This document shows positions 9,404 to 19,860 of a stretch of DNA of 64,000 bases, piece after piece. The notes under the pieces are model-generated. The model worked only from the letters and a program-made list of their open reading frames with translations, ran no database searches and had not been told where the DNA came from. The stretch is taken from NCBI GenBank assembly GCA_002077045.2, contig KZ111144.1, positions 1,473,439-1,537,438 of the forward strand, read 5' to 3'. Both the position numbers and the translations under genes were made by a program. This DNA comes from Rachicladosporium sp. CCFEE 5018. Its lineage: Eukaryota > Ascomycota > Dothideomycetes > Cladosporiales > Cladosporiaceae. Position 1 is the stretch's first letter; each line of letters begins with the position of its first letter.

Positions 9404-12400
9404 ATGCGCTTTTTGTATCGTGGCAAAGATGGTCGCTTGGCCGTGACGGACGATCTGGTGGATCAGGCCGAATGGCCCACTTACGCGGTGCTTTCCCATA
9501 CATGGCTCGCGGACAGCAGCGAGGAAGTCTCGTACAATGATGTGAAGAGTGGCACTGCGTGGCAGAAGACGAAGGGTTTCACGAAATTACGCTTTTGCGT
9601 CGACAGGGCGACCCAGGATGGAATTCACTATGTATGGATCGACACCTGCTGCATCGATAGATCGAGTGCGCCAGAGCTACAGGAGGCACTGGTGTCCATG
9701 TTTGCATGGTATCGAAAGGCCGTACGTTGCTATGCATATCTTGCAGATGTCTCTACTACAGCAGACAGCAGCATAGAGTCGTGGCAGTTGGCATTCCGGA
9801 AGAGCAGGTGGTTCACGCGGAGCTGGACTCTTCAGGAACTTCTTGCACCGCGTTCAGTCGACTTCTTCTCGAGAGAGGGCATCCGATTAGGAGACAAGAA
9901 GACCCTGCAGGAATGTATCCACGAGATCACAGAGATCCCCATAGCAGCGTTACAGGGAGAGGATCTCTCAACCTTCTCTGTGTCCAGGCGACTATCGTGG
10001 GCGCGCCACCGGAAGGCAAGACGTAAGGAGGACAGAGCCTATTCGCTGCTTGGCATATTTGGCATCTTCATGACGCTCATATACGGCGAAGGCGACCATG
10101 CATTCGTCCGCCTGCGTGCCAAGATCAACGATCCTCAGCAGATTAAAGACGTCAAAGGATTCGATCATCTACTGGCGACCTTACCGCTACATCCCTCCGC
10201 AGCTTTCGACTCCTGGAATCCACAGCACGAAACCAAATGCTTGCCAGGCACTAGAGTCGAGGTGCTGGAAGAGGTGAAGCTCTGGGCCAACGGATGCGAC
10301 GACAAGTTGATCTACTGGCTTAACGGAGTGGCAGGCTCTGGCAAGACTACAATAGCGCGAACGATTGCTAAGCACTATCAGGATCGGGGTCTCCTGGGAG
10401 GCAGTTTCTTCTTCTCTAAGGAGGGCGGAGCCAGCCACGGCGACAAATTCGTGACGACGTTGGCCGCGCAGTTGGTGAAATGCGTTCCCGACATCACAGA
10501 GCACATTTGCAATGCCATAAGACAGAATGAAGACATCGCAACTCGCGCACACGGAGACCAGTGGACCGAGTTGATCATGAAGCCACTCGCCGAGTGGCGA
10601 GGTACATCACCCGAGTCGCCCATCATCTTTGTGGTGGACGCATTAGACGAATGCGAGAGCAACCTGATTGTGCGCGAGTTCCTCCGACTTCTCGCTAAGG
10701 ACAGACACTTAACGTCGTCACGTGTGCGAATCTTTGTAACAAGCCGGCCGTTGCAACATATCGGCAACGCTTTCAGTCGCATACCAGACACGGCGCGCCA
10801 TGAATGTGTACTGCACAACATCCAGTCTGATCTCGTGCGTCGCGATCTTGCCATCTACTTTCGAAGCCGATTCCGCACAATCAGCCTGGACCGTGGGATG
10901 CCTTCGTCCTGGCCAAGTGACGAGCAGATTTCTTGTTTGGTAAACTCATCAAATTGCCTGTTCGTCTGGGCAGCCACAGCTTGCGGATATATCGATACTA
11001 AAGGTCAGGCAGTTGATGAGCGTCTGCGCAGACTCGTGGATGGACAACATAGAGATACTGATCCCGGGACGGCCCTTGATAAGATCAATGTGAAAATCCT
11101 GCAGGATGCTATTCATTCTGGACCTGATGACGACGAAGCAGCAGTCATCTACAGCAGACTGAGGAAGATCCTTGGGGCGCTCTTCGTGCTGAGGACACCA
11201 TTATCGCTCGAAGCGCTAGCTACTCTACTCGATATGCCGTCGATCATGGTCGAAGAGACGGTAGAGCCGCTGAGCGCCATCATTGCGATGTACATGTCCA
11301 AGGAGGGTAAGCGCACGCTGAGATTGTCGCAACCCTCATTCCGGGGGTTCTTGTTTGATGCCACTCGATGCACCGACTCACGCTTCTGGGTCGATGAGAA
11401 GAAAGCACATGAAGCCGTTGCTAGACATTGCCTGCGGCTGATGTCTACCATTTTGGGACAGAACCTATGCAAGCTATCGCCACCTCAGATTCTAAGACAA
11501 GACGTGGAGCAAGCACTTCTCGAAAGATGCTTACCACCTGAGTTACGGTACGCATGCAGGTACTGGGTGGAACACTACCGTCGAGGCAGGATTCATGTTC
11601 GAGATGACGACGAGACTCACCGCTTCTACCTTTCGCACTTTGTTCACTGGCTGGAAGCGCTCAGCCTTATGGGCGAAAGCTCGGAAATGGCGACCATCAC
11701 CAGGACGTATCAGTCTCTTCTCAATGTAAGTTTACCACCCTAGCTAGACCATGTGGCCGCTTGCTGACACGATATTGAGCCCGCGGATAACCCGAAACAA
11801 GTACATTTCGTCAAGGACGCACGACGGCTCATCGTTGCGTTCCAATCCCGGATAGACCGATCCCCACTGCAGGTGTACAGCTCAGCACTGTTGTACCTCA
11901 AACACTCTAATGTACTGCGGATTCACTTCTGGGATCAGATCAATCCTCTTCTAAAGACCGTAGTCATAGTGCAAGCCAATTCGCGGGAGGCAAAGGATGC
12001 GTACAACTTCGTCAACGACCTTGCCTTCACCCCAGACGGAGCCCAGCTTGTCTCGGGCTCGATCGATGAGCGTGTTCGAATATGGAACGTGGAAGATGAG
12101 ATACCGCACACTCCGCTAAAGGGTCAAAGTGATAAGATCAGCACCGTTGTCATATCGCCGGATGGCAAGTGGCTCGCATCAGGGTCCGACGACGGCACGA
12201 TCTGGCTATGGGAACTGAAGACTAACCACTGCCATCGCGTACTGAAGGGTCATACCGGATGGGTCAACGCGGTTGCATTCGCGTCGAATGGGACATTGTT
12301 GGCCTCGGGATCGATGGACGAGAGTGTCCTTCTATGGGACACAACGTCGACAGATCTTCCGAAGAAGTTGGAGTTCGCGGGTAGCGGTGTCAACGATGTC

Positions 12401-13996
12401 TCATTCTCAGCAGATGGCTCTCTGCTCGCCTCAGCGAATGTCGCCAACTCAATCGTCTTATGGGATGTCGCTACGCGCAGACTTCGGGTCGTGCTTGAGG
12501 GTCATGATGGACCCATCAACGCAGTACGCTTCTTACCTTATAGTAATCGGCTCGTGTCTGGATCGGATGACATGATCATCAGATTCTGGGACGTGACCGC
12601 AGGTACTGAGGTGAAGAAGATCGCTGGGCATACGAGGAAGATCCTCGCGATTGCCTGCTCTCATGATGGCAAAACCGTCGCATCGGCATCGGAAGATAAG
12701 ACTGCTCGAGTCTGGAATGCGCATACCGGAGAGCCTGTCTTCAAGCTCGATGACCATGCAAGTGGGGTGAACGCAGTCGTCTATTCGCCTGACAGCAAGC
12801 TCATCGCGACGTGCTCTGCAGATGACGAAGTGAGGCTCTGGAATGCTCGGAGTGGGAGTCTGCTCAACAGACTGCCCGATTTCGAAGGCATCATGATGAA
12901 CGGAGAATCGCCCACACGCACACGGGCTCTTTCGAATGGACGACTTGACAATGCCGCTTTTGTCGGGAAGCCCAGCGGGCACACAAGCAAGGTCACAGCG
13001 TTGGCATACTCTCCGGGAGGCCGTCTTGTCGTGTCTGGCTCTCTGGACGCCACATTGAAGGTGTGGACAAAAGAGGGTATAGAGAGGTGTATGCTGATCG
13101 GTCATGCTGCGGAGGTTACGCACGCTGCATTTTCCCCGCAGGGCCACCAGATCGCCTCTGCATCAACCGACAAGACCGCACGGCTCTGGGATCCTGTCAC
13201 TGGATCTCTGGTACACAAGCTCGAGGGACACACCAAGACGGTTAATATAGTTCGCTTTTCACCAAACGGCCAATTCTTAGCATCTTGCTCCGCAGACGGT
13301 ACAGTCCGACTATGGAGCACGGTGACTGGTCTGGCCATCGGCACTCTTCGTGGTCATTCGGAGACGCATCCAGTGAACGATGTTGCCTTCTCGCCAGACA
13401 GTAAACAGATTGCGTCCTGCTCTAGCGACATGACGATATGCTTTTGGGACGTCCGAACTGCGCGAACGTTGTGGGCGGATGGTCTGCGGGCGCACGACGA
13501 CTCCGTCACATCCGTGACGTTTTCTCTGGGCGGCAAGCGGATAGCTTCGTGCTCGTTGGATCGCACGGTCAAGATTTGGGACATTGCAGGTAACTTACAG
13601 CATACTCTAGAGAATCACACTGCTCCGACTCTTGCTGCAGCGTTCTCCCAGAATGGCAAACAACTTGTGTCGAGTGCTGAAGACGGGACGATCAGGGTAT
13701 GGGACATTGACACTGAGTTCGAGCAGTGCGTGAAACTCATGGCTGCGCCCGTTCGGGCTCTGGCTTTTCTACCAAGTGGTGACGTGGTTCAGACAGATCG
13801 AGGGCTAGTCTGCATCTACCCGACTCCGTTATCACCGACGCCTGCTTCGCGGGAGCCACTTGTCACTCAAGACTGGACGAAATGCGATCAGGCCTTGATG
13901 CCACAAGGGGATTACGAGGTGACAAGCATTGCCACATTGGGCGACACAACAGTACTGGGTCATATTTCGGGAGCTCTCTCCTTCATCGGGTTCTGA
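9404..13996 (+). CDS. HET-NACHT-WD40 (NLR-like, HET-E/HNWD type) protein
   Basis: Two exons (9404-11725 and 11780-13996) with a 54-nt phase-0 intron GTAAGT...TTGAG; 1512 residues. The HET domain shows its three signatures: YAVLSHTW (about 27-34), YVWIDTCCID (about 76) and RSWTLQELLAPRSV (about 140). A NACHT domain follows with Walker A GVAGSGKTT (about 308) and Walker B IIFVVDALDE (about 406). The linker DARRLIVAFQSRIDRSPLQ leads to about 14 WD40 repeats (13 clear, the last degenerate), enough for two seven-blade propellers. Proteins of this build in fungi include the Podospora HET-E, HET-D and HET-R incompatibility proteins, which trigger cell death when the WD40 sensor recognises a non-self partner. 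The repeats differ clearly from one another, unlike the near-identical repeats of fast-evolving HNWD members, so a fixed ligand is possible. Function inferred. Confidence 0.93.
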
Positions 13997-14442
13997 CAAC
14001 GCGACTCGGAAGGTGCAGCGGCGCAACTTCGCGTGGGACAGCATCCGGACGCATCTTCATCTTATCGACTGCTTCATCGTATCGACTAGGAGGGCGCGGT
14101 GTTGTAGACGGTCATCGATTCCTTTGCGCTATACTCACTTCGTTCTTGCTTATCATATGGTGAATGGATTCATTAGATACACGACATAGCTTTTCCTCGT
14201 CACGTGCTTTCCCATCGAGCATAACCCTTTGATTATTAGCCATGACTTCATTGTAAGCCAGTGATGGTACCTTACATGTATATGCGTACATGTAAGTAAA
14301 TACTACTTGTACGGATTGCTTCCAGCTTTTACCGTAACCACGGCCAGCCCATGCGAAAATCACCTCCCATCCCGGTTGATTATACATTGAGCTGGGACAT
14401 TTCGTTCCCCAGAGGCTCCTGACAATGAGAGCAGTACCCCGC
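13997..14442. other. Intergenic, NLR 3' flank
   Basis: 446 bp between the NLR stop and the probable 5' UTR intron of the GFA gene. No recognisable gene. Confidence 0.5.
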
Positions 14443-14490
14443 GTAAGTCTACCAAACTTGCAAACTGATCGAACCTCCTCGTCTTTGCAG
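14443..14490 (+). promoter_or_regulatory. Probable 5' UTR intron and uORF of the GFA-domain gene
   Basis: GTAAGT at 14443 and a pyrimidine-rich GTCTTTGCAG ending at 14490 frame a 48-nt intron, 22 bp before the GFA start codon. It interrupts a short upstream reading frame starting ATG at 14425. Because the intron is a multiple of three, that uORF ends at the same TGA (overlapping the GFA leader) whether or not it is spliced. Splicing here is predicted, not shown. Confidence 0.45.
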
Positions 14491-14512
14491 ACGGTCTCTG
14501 GATCGCTTTGAA

Positions 14513-15058
14513 ATGTCAACAGCTACGACTTCGGAGCTCGTTCGCGATAGCACCACGTTCAACGGCTCGTGTGCCTGTGGCGGCATTACATACCACTGCA
14601 CTGCTGTCCCGAAATCGACGACCAACTGCTACTGTGATACGTGCCGCCGCTGCTCGGGAGGAACTCATCAGGTCTACACCAACGTCCTGTACGACTCAGT
14701 GAGCTTTGAAGAGCACGGCACTGGCAGTAAAGGATCATCCGAGACCGCACGCGAGAAGCCGAAGATCGTTGACCTGAAGCTCTCAGATGTTGCCAAGCGG
14801 TCGTACTGCAGTCACTGCCACACGCCGCTGACCATGCAATACATCAGCCAGCCTGATCGATTGCACATCTGCGTAGGATCTATTGACACGAATGGTGTGG
14901 CGAACGAAGATGTCAAGAAAGCTCTCGTGCCTACGCAGAATATCTTCGTCAGTCAGAAGCCCTCATGGGTCAAAGTGGAGAACCGACTGCCTACTTTTGA
15001 CAGGTTCGATGGGGGCTTTGAGGATTTCATCGAAGGTCGACCCGGAAGCACGGCGTAA
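14513..15058 (+). CDS. GFA-domain (glutathione-dependent formaldehyde-activating-like) zinc protein
   Basis: Single exon, 181 residues. Zinc-binding cysteines are placed as in the GFA/Mss4-like fold: GSCACGG (Cys20, Cys22), then CYCDTCRRCSGG, then YCSHCHTP. Named after an enzyme reported to assist condensation of formaldehyde with glutathione, the family is widespread in fungi and most members have unknown substrates, so a specific reaction should not be assumed. No signal peptide; a cytosolic protein is expected. The ATG at 14513 is chosen because the protein alignment region begins soon after; an overlapping frame at 14508 reads an unlikely Arg-rich sequence. Its neighbours are the NLR-like gene upstream and a damaged methyltransferase gene downstream, all on the plus strand, with no sign that they form one transcript. 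Confidence 0.87.
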   Translation: MSTATTSELVRDSTTFNGSCACGGITYHCTAVPKSTTNCYCDTCRRCSGGTHQVYTNVLYDSVSFEEHGTGSKGSSETAREKPKIVDLKLSDVAKRSYCSHCHTPLTMQYISQPDRLHICVGSIDTNGVANEDVKKALVPTQNIFVSQKPSWVKVENRLPTFDRFDGGFEDFIEGRPGSTA

Positions 15059-15413
15059 AAGCGCGGAAATTCGCGAAGACTTTCTGTGGGACGGTCGCTG
15101 TACAGGACTCTTGAGAGACTCTGCCCGTGTCACACGTATGCCACTCGGCCAAAGCAGGGTCTGGAAGCGTGTAAAATGGTCTTATCATTGCATCAACGAT
15201 GCTTCCAGCCAAGCGACGATACTTTGAGGGAGGAAGGGAGTGTCTTTGTCCTTATGCGATCGTGCCAGACAATTCTTCGATGTACCATAAAAGACATCTA
15301 CTGCATGTGCTCATCTCCTATTCACCAGCATGGGTACATAACGATGATGGTGTGCCGTGGAGAAGTGCAAGTCATTACGCACAAGTACGCTGCGTTCTCA
15401 AAGCGACACGACA
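15059..15413. other. Intergenic
   Basis: 355 bp between the GFA stop and the FtsJ-like start. Nothing recognisable. Confidence 0.5.
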
Positions 15414-16596
15414 ATGAGCGATCAGCCTTATTTAGAGAGGACCTCTTTCAAACAGAGCCCTGATGCCACTGTACAGCCAAATATAGGACTGCGCCCCCTT
15501 GGTCGGAATGACGAGATCGTCAAGAAGGTCCTCACCATAGAATCGGCAGCATTCCGCAAAGTGAAAGAAGCGAGACAAACGGCAATTTCAACGTGCTGCT
15601 ACTCATTCCATAGGCTTTACTTAACAGCGACTTAGGGCTGGGATGATCCCAATGGTGACAAGCAATTTCAAGATGCCCGTGCCAGGGCAGACGGTGCTGA
15701 TGCGAGAGGGCAGCGAAGTATGCACGGCAAGATGTTAAACATTGCTATGGAGCTGCACGATAAGACTAATTGCTTCCGCGTACCTACAGTCGGCGATCGA
15801 ACGGTAGCCGTGCTCGACCTCTGCATGGCCCCGGGTGCTTTCCTCCGGAGGGCGTTGGAGAGCATCCCTGGTTCTTCAGCGACTGCCGTTACGCTACCAA
15901 CTGCACGGGGCGGGCATGAGATTTTACTATCTAACCCCTTCTTGAGAAGATCCAGTTCCATGAGCTGGATCTCAACCTTCTTGCCACCGATATGGGCCTC
16001 ATAGACCAGGAGATTGCGGACGACCATCCAGACAAGGCTAGTTTTTACCCTCGTTGCTCAACGACAGCTGCGTCTTCGATCTTACCATCTGCGATGGTTC
16101 TGTGCAACGCCCGCATCGCCAGATGATTGCCGACTACCGCCAAGATCTCGAGCCAACAAGACTTCTGCTGATGCAGCTCACTCTGGCTATGGAGCATCTA
16201 GAGCCAGGCGGCACGATTGTTTTCCGTCCTCATCAGATCGATCAGTGGGAAACAGTCAAGCCGCTGCACCAGTTCAGTAACTTCGGCAAGGTCATGGCGG
16301 ACAAGCCAACCAGCTCTCATCAGGTCAAGTCATCGTTCTATGTTGTCGTGACTGAAGTAGACAGCACGCATGCTGAGGCTCTCAAGTCCGTTGCGCTGTG
16401 GAAGTCAACCTGGCGCGCTGCGACTTTGATATGTGAGCTGGAAGCCACAGCATATTTCGCGGAGATCGACTTGGATCCTGAACTCGTCCTGAATGAATTC
16501 GGAGCTCGGGGAGCAGGTGTGGAGGGTACAAGCAGAGGCTTTGGGCAACGCGAATTGACTGAAGAAGGAGGCGGCACAGTAGTGGTTGTATCGTAG
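15414..16596 (+). pseudogene. FtsJ-like SAM-dependent methyltransferase with two apparent frameshifts
   Basis: The 5' part starts ATG at 15414 (MSDQPYLERTS). A 75-nt intron is likely at 15561-15635 (GTGAAA...CTTAG, phase 0), joining SAAFRK to GWDDPNGDKQF. SAM motif I follows: VLDLCMAPGAFLRRAL (15812 on). Homologous-looking sequence then leaves the frame near 15935-15938 (four C), continues as LLEKIQFHELDLNLLATDMG, leaves it again near 16045-16055, and resumes as LNDSCVFDLTICDGSV through to a stop at 16596, passing the motif LEPGGTIVF. Each break is repaired by one extra base, so both look like single-base losses. It is either a recent pseudogene or a pair of homopolymer sequencing errors. FtsJ/RrmJ-fold enzymes methylate ribose in RNA; the substrate of this fungal branch is unknown. 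Confidence 0.65.
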
Positions 16597-17682
16597 ATAT
16601 GTCCAAATTCCCCAATCCTTTCCAAGGACTGTCCGCAGGAGTGTCACGGAGAGAAAGAAGTCGTTCTGGGAGGTCTACTACAAAGGCGCGGCTCTGTCAA
16701 CGGTACGACTTGGAACCATGACACATGCGCAGTGGGGTACGGTAGCATAAGTAAATTCGAGCATTATTAGAAGAGCTGAAGTGTCTTGAGAGACTCATAA
16801 TGAGGCTGGTGTTGACTTTGACATGTGTTCGCGATAAGCTTGCATCGGAGATAAAGTGGGGCCGTGAGGCTTCCCTTGACCAGCACACCTTCGACTCCCT
16901 TTCCCATCCGTGCCATCTCCCTGTCACACCCGCGGTTTGCAGTCAGTATCTTTCTGGCGCAACAACCAGCATATTTCATTGTCGTCGAACCGACCGACAC
17001 GGTCGCAGGAATTCGGACCACCCTGTAGCAATCTCATTTCAAGCAACGTTTCATACCACCCGGTCGGAAAATCTCTTGCGGCCTTGCATTGTCAGGGTAC
17101 ACACGCATCTCAGCTGATCAGCCTCAAACGGCGATGTAGATTACTCAGGTCCACGAATGGCGTTTCCCCTGTCATACAAACCCCGAAAGCTACATATCGG
17201 CAACGCTGTGAGCCTCTAACAGTACCTCCAGCTGTCAGCATGGTATGGGTGCAGCTGCTTTCTCATCAAATCGACGTCTTAAGTGCAGTAGCTCTCACTG
17301 CAGAGCAATAACGCAGCGAAGCAGTGCAGTCATGTACATGTGCAATCATCGGACTTCCGGCTTGTCGCTATTGTGATTCACGGGCGTCCGAGCACTCGAT
17401 GTCCTGTGGCGTCCAATGTCAAGCGTCCAACCCCAGTCTCATCTCATCCTCCAAAATTGGGGCCGATCAAAGCGCTGTGTTACTTTAGGGGCTGCAACAG
17501 TTTCCCGTCACACACTGCAACAACGTGCGCGGACTAATATAGACACATGGACCAGACTCCGGAGAATAGATATGTAGGTTCTGTCTCGTCGCATATGAGC
17601 AAGTTTGCGGATTCCTGGAGTTCCTCTCGTGCTGTTCCTTGTCACCGTCGTCGAAATATCAAGACATCATTCAGTACACACA
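16597..17682. other. Intergenic
   Basis: 1.09 kb between the methyltransferase remnant and the MFS start. Overlapping short frames only; presumably includes the MFS promoter. Confidence 0.5.
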
Positions 17683-19477
17683 ATGGCTGGCACTATCAGC
17701 GGACAAGAGCAGCGTGCTGCTGAGCAGCTCAATGTCGACCTCATTCCTGGTACGGAGGTCATGACCGATGTTGGGGGTGCACACTTTGCAAAAGCTGGAG
17801 GAAGGGAGACAGGTTCAGTGTGCGTTAGCCCCAACCATTGCAGCCTCTGTACGAGCGAATTTGACTGACGTCTCACAGCCTGGTCCCACACCCCTCCAGC
17901 AGCCCCAATGATCCTCTCAACTGGAGTCGCCCATGGAAGATCATCGTCGCTGTCTCCCAGCTTTTCTATGTGTGGGTGCTAGTGTGCTCGGCGCTGTCGA
18001 TCGCGCCCATGTTCCCTTTCCTGGGCATGGAGTTCCATCTCGATCAGCAGCAGCTGTCCCTCCTGACTGGTCTCAATGTGATCACTCTGGGTGAGTCGTA
18101 GCTCATTGCTGTCGAGGTCCAACGACAGGGCTAAGTTTGAAACGTACTGACACGATCAGGCTTCGCGAACATCCTGATCGTTCCGCTCGCCAACATCTTC
18201 GGACGCAGGCCGATCAGCATCATCTTCGGCTTCCTCGTGGTACTCACGAACATCTGGCAGGCTCTGGCGACTAGCCACAGGAGTCTGCTGGCTGCTCGTG
18301 CATGCAATGGCATTGTTGCTGCGACTAGCGAGACCATCATGGTGCAGGTCATCGCTGATATGGTGCGCGTCCAGAACTAAGATGATGTAGTCGAACATAC
18401 AACTGACATGATTCGCAGTTCTTCCTCCACGAGCGTGGCTTCTGGATGGGCACCTACTTCACCATGTACTTCAGCGGTGCCTTCCTCGGACCCATCATGG
18501 CCGGCAACATCGCCGCTCGCCACGGCTGGCGCTCCTTTTTCTGGCTCACCGTCGCCCTCGCAGCCTTCTCCACTATCCTCCTGATCTTCACGTTCCCGGA
18601 GACCAAATATCACCGTAACTCCAGCGGTAGCGCCAAGGCGACCAGCCAGACCGACGAGAAGGTCCTCGACTCCGAAGCCAACAGCGAGCTAGGGGCCGAG
18701 CAAGTCGGCAAAGGCAAGCCAAGCAAAGCCCAATGGCTTCCCGTTCAAAAGCCAGACAGCCGCTGGAAGTCCTTCGTGATTCGCGACCTCACAACACCAA
18801 TCCTCGTCTTCTTCAACCCAATCGTCTTCTGGGCCGCACTCATGCTGGCAGGCCCCGCCGATCTGCTCCTGATCTTCAACCTTACTGAGTCCGGCCTCCT
18901 CGGCTCGCCAGCATATGGCTGGTCCCCAAGCGCAGTCGGCTACTCCAACTTCGCGTTCTTCGTCGGCGGGATCCTCGGCGTAGCGACTGCCGGCCCACTT
19001 TCAGACTGGGTCGCCCGGAGAGCTACGATCAAGAACCACGGCATTCGCGAAGCTGAGTTCCGGCTCCCGGCTCTGATCCCCTTCGTCTGCTTCTTCATCA
19101 TCTCTCACGTCGTCGGCGCCATCGGCTACGATCGTCTCTGGCCTTGGCAAGCCATCTTGGTCTGCGGCTTCGGCTTCTCTGGACTGGCGGTCACTGCAAT
19201 CCCGACTATCGCTATTGCGTACGCGGTGGACTGCTACAAGCCTATCTCGGGCGAGATCATGGTTGTGGGGACTGTGATGAAGAACGTGCTGGGGTTCTGT
19301 TTGAGCTACTGGGTGTTTGATGTGCATGTCACGAATGGGTGGACGGGGGTGTTCATGACGCAGTTCGCGGTTTCCATGCTGCCTGTGGTGTTGACTGTGC
19401 CATTGTACTACTTTGGGAAGAGTTTGAGGAGGTGGACGAGGAACTCGGACTTGCACAGGATGGAGGCTTTGATCTGA
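17683..19477 (+). CDS. Major facilitator superfamily transporter (DHA1-like, Hol1/TPO-type)
   Basis: Four exons (17683-17819, 17879-18090, 18160-18362, 18419-19477), 536 residues. Introns of 59, 69 and 56 nt have GTGCGT, GTGAGT and GTGCGC donors and CAG acceptors. The join restores VLVPHPSSSPNDPLNWSR, the conserved entry to TM1 of this fungal group, and then ANIFGRRPISI, motif A in loop 2-3. Further stretches typical of the family are FWMGTYFTMYFSGAFLGP and WRSFFWLTV with FPETKYH. About 12 membrane segments are expected, with a central cytosolic loop (from about NSSGSAKAT to KSFVIRD). The role is proton-driven export or uptake of small organic compounds or cations at the plasma membrane; the substrate is not readable. 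Neighbouring redox enzymes make an efflux role possible but unproven. Confidence 0.9.
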
Positions 19478-19860
19478 GAGATGGGAAGACTGGTGATGAC
19501 TGGCAGTGTTCGGAACCTCGTGGCCTGGAAGTGTAATGACCTGATACCCATACTATAATTGCTCCTTACAGAACTACTACTGTTCTCATGGTCAGCTACG
19601 GCTCTCCGTCTTTAACACTCTCACGACCCCGAGGAAGTCTGTCCTTTACCTTCGCTCGCAACTTCCCAATGGGGATGGGACGAACTCCACCTATGCGAAC
19701 TCCGCTTTTGAGCCGCCGTTATGTGTCAGCCATTTGCAGATAGCGCAGAGAAGCAAGGTCAGCGACAATGCTCTACCATAGGACCTCACCGAAGAAAAGC
19801 TAGTCATAGGCAAGCTGTCGCCATGCTGCCCTACAGCCTCATCACCTAATCCTTGCCACC
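19478..19860. other. Intergenic, cnxABC promoter
   Basis: 383 bp between the MFS stop and the cnxABC start. The start codon sits in a strong context (CCACCATGG). Nothing else firm. Confidence 0.55.

Noticed and set aside
19738..19743. AGATAG (GATA-factor type) before cnxABC
   Set aside because: A single six-base match is expected by chance in this length; not enough to call nitrogen control.
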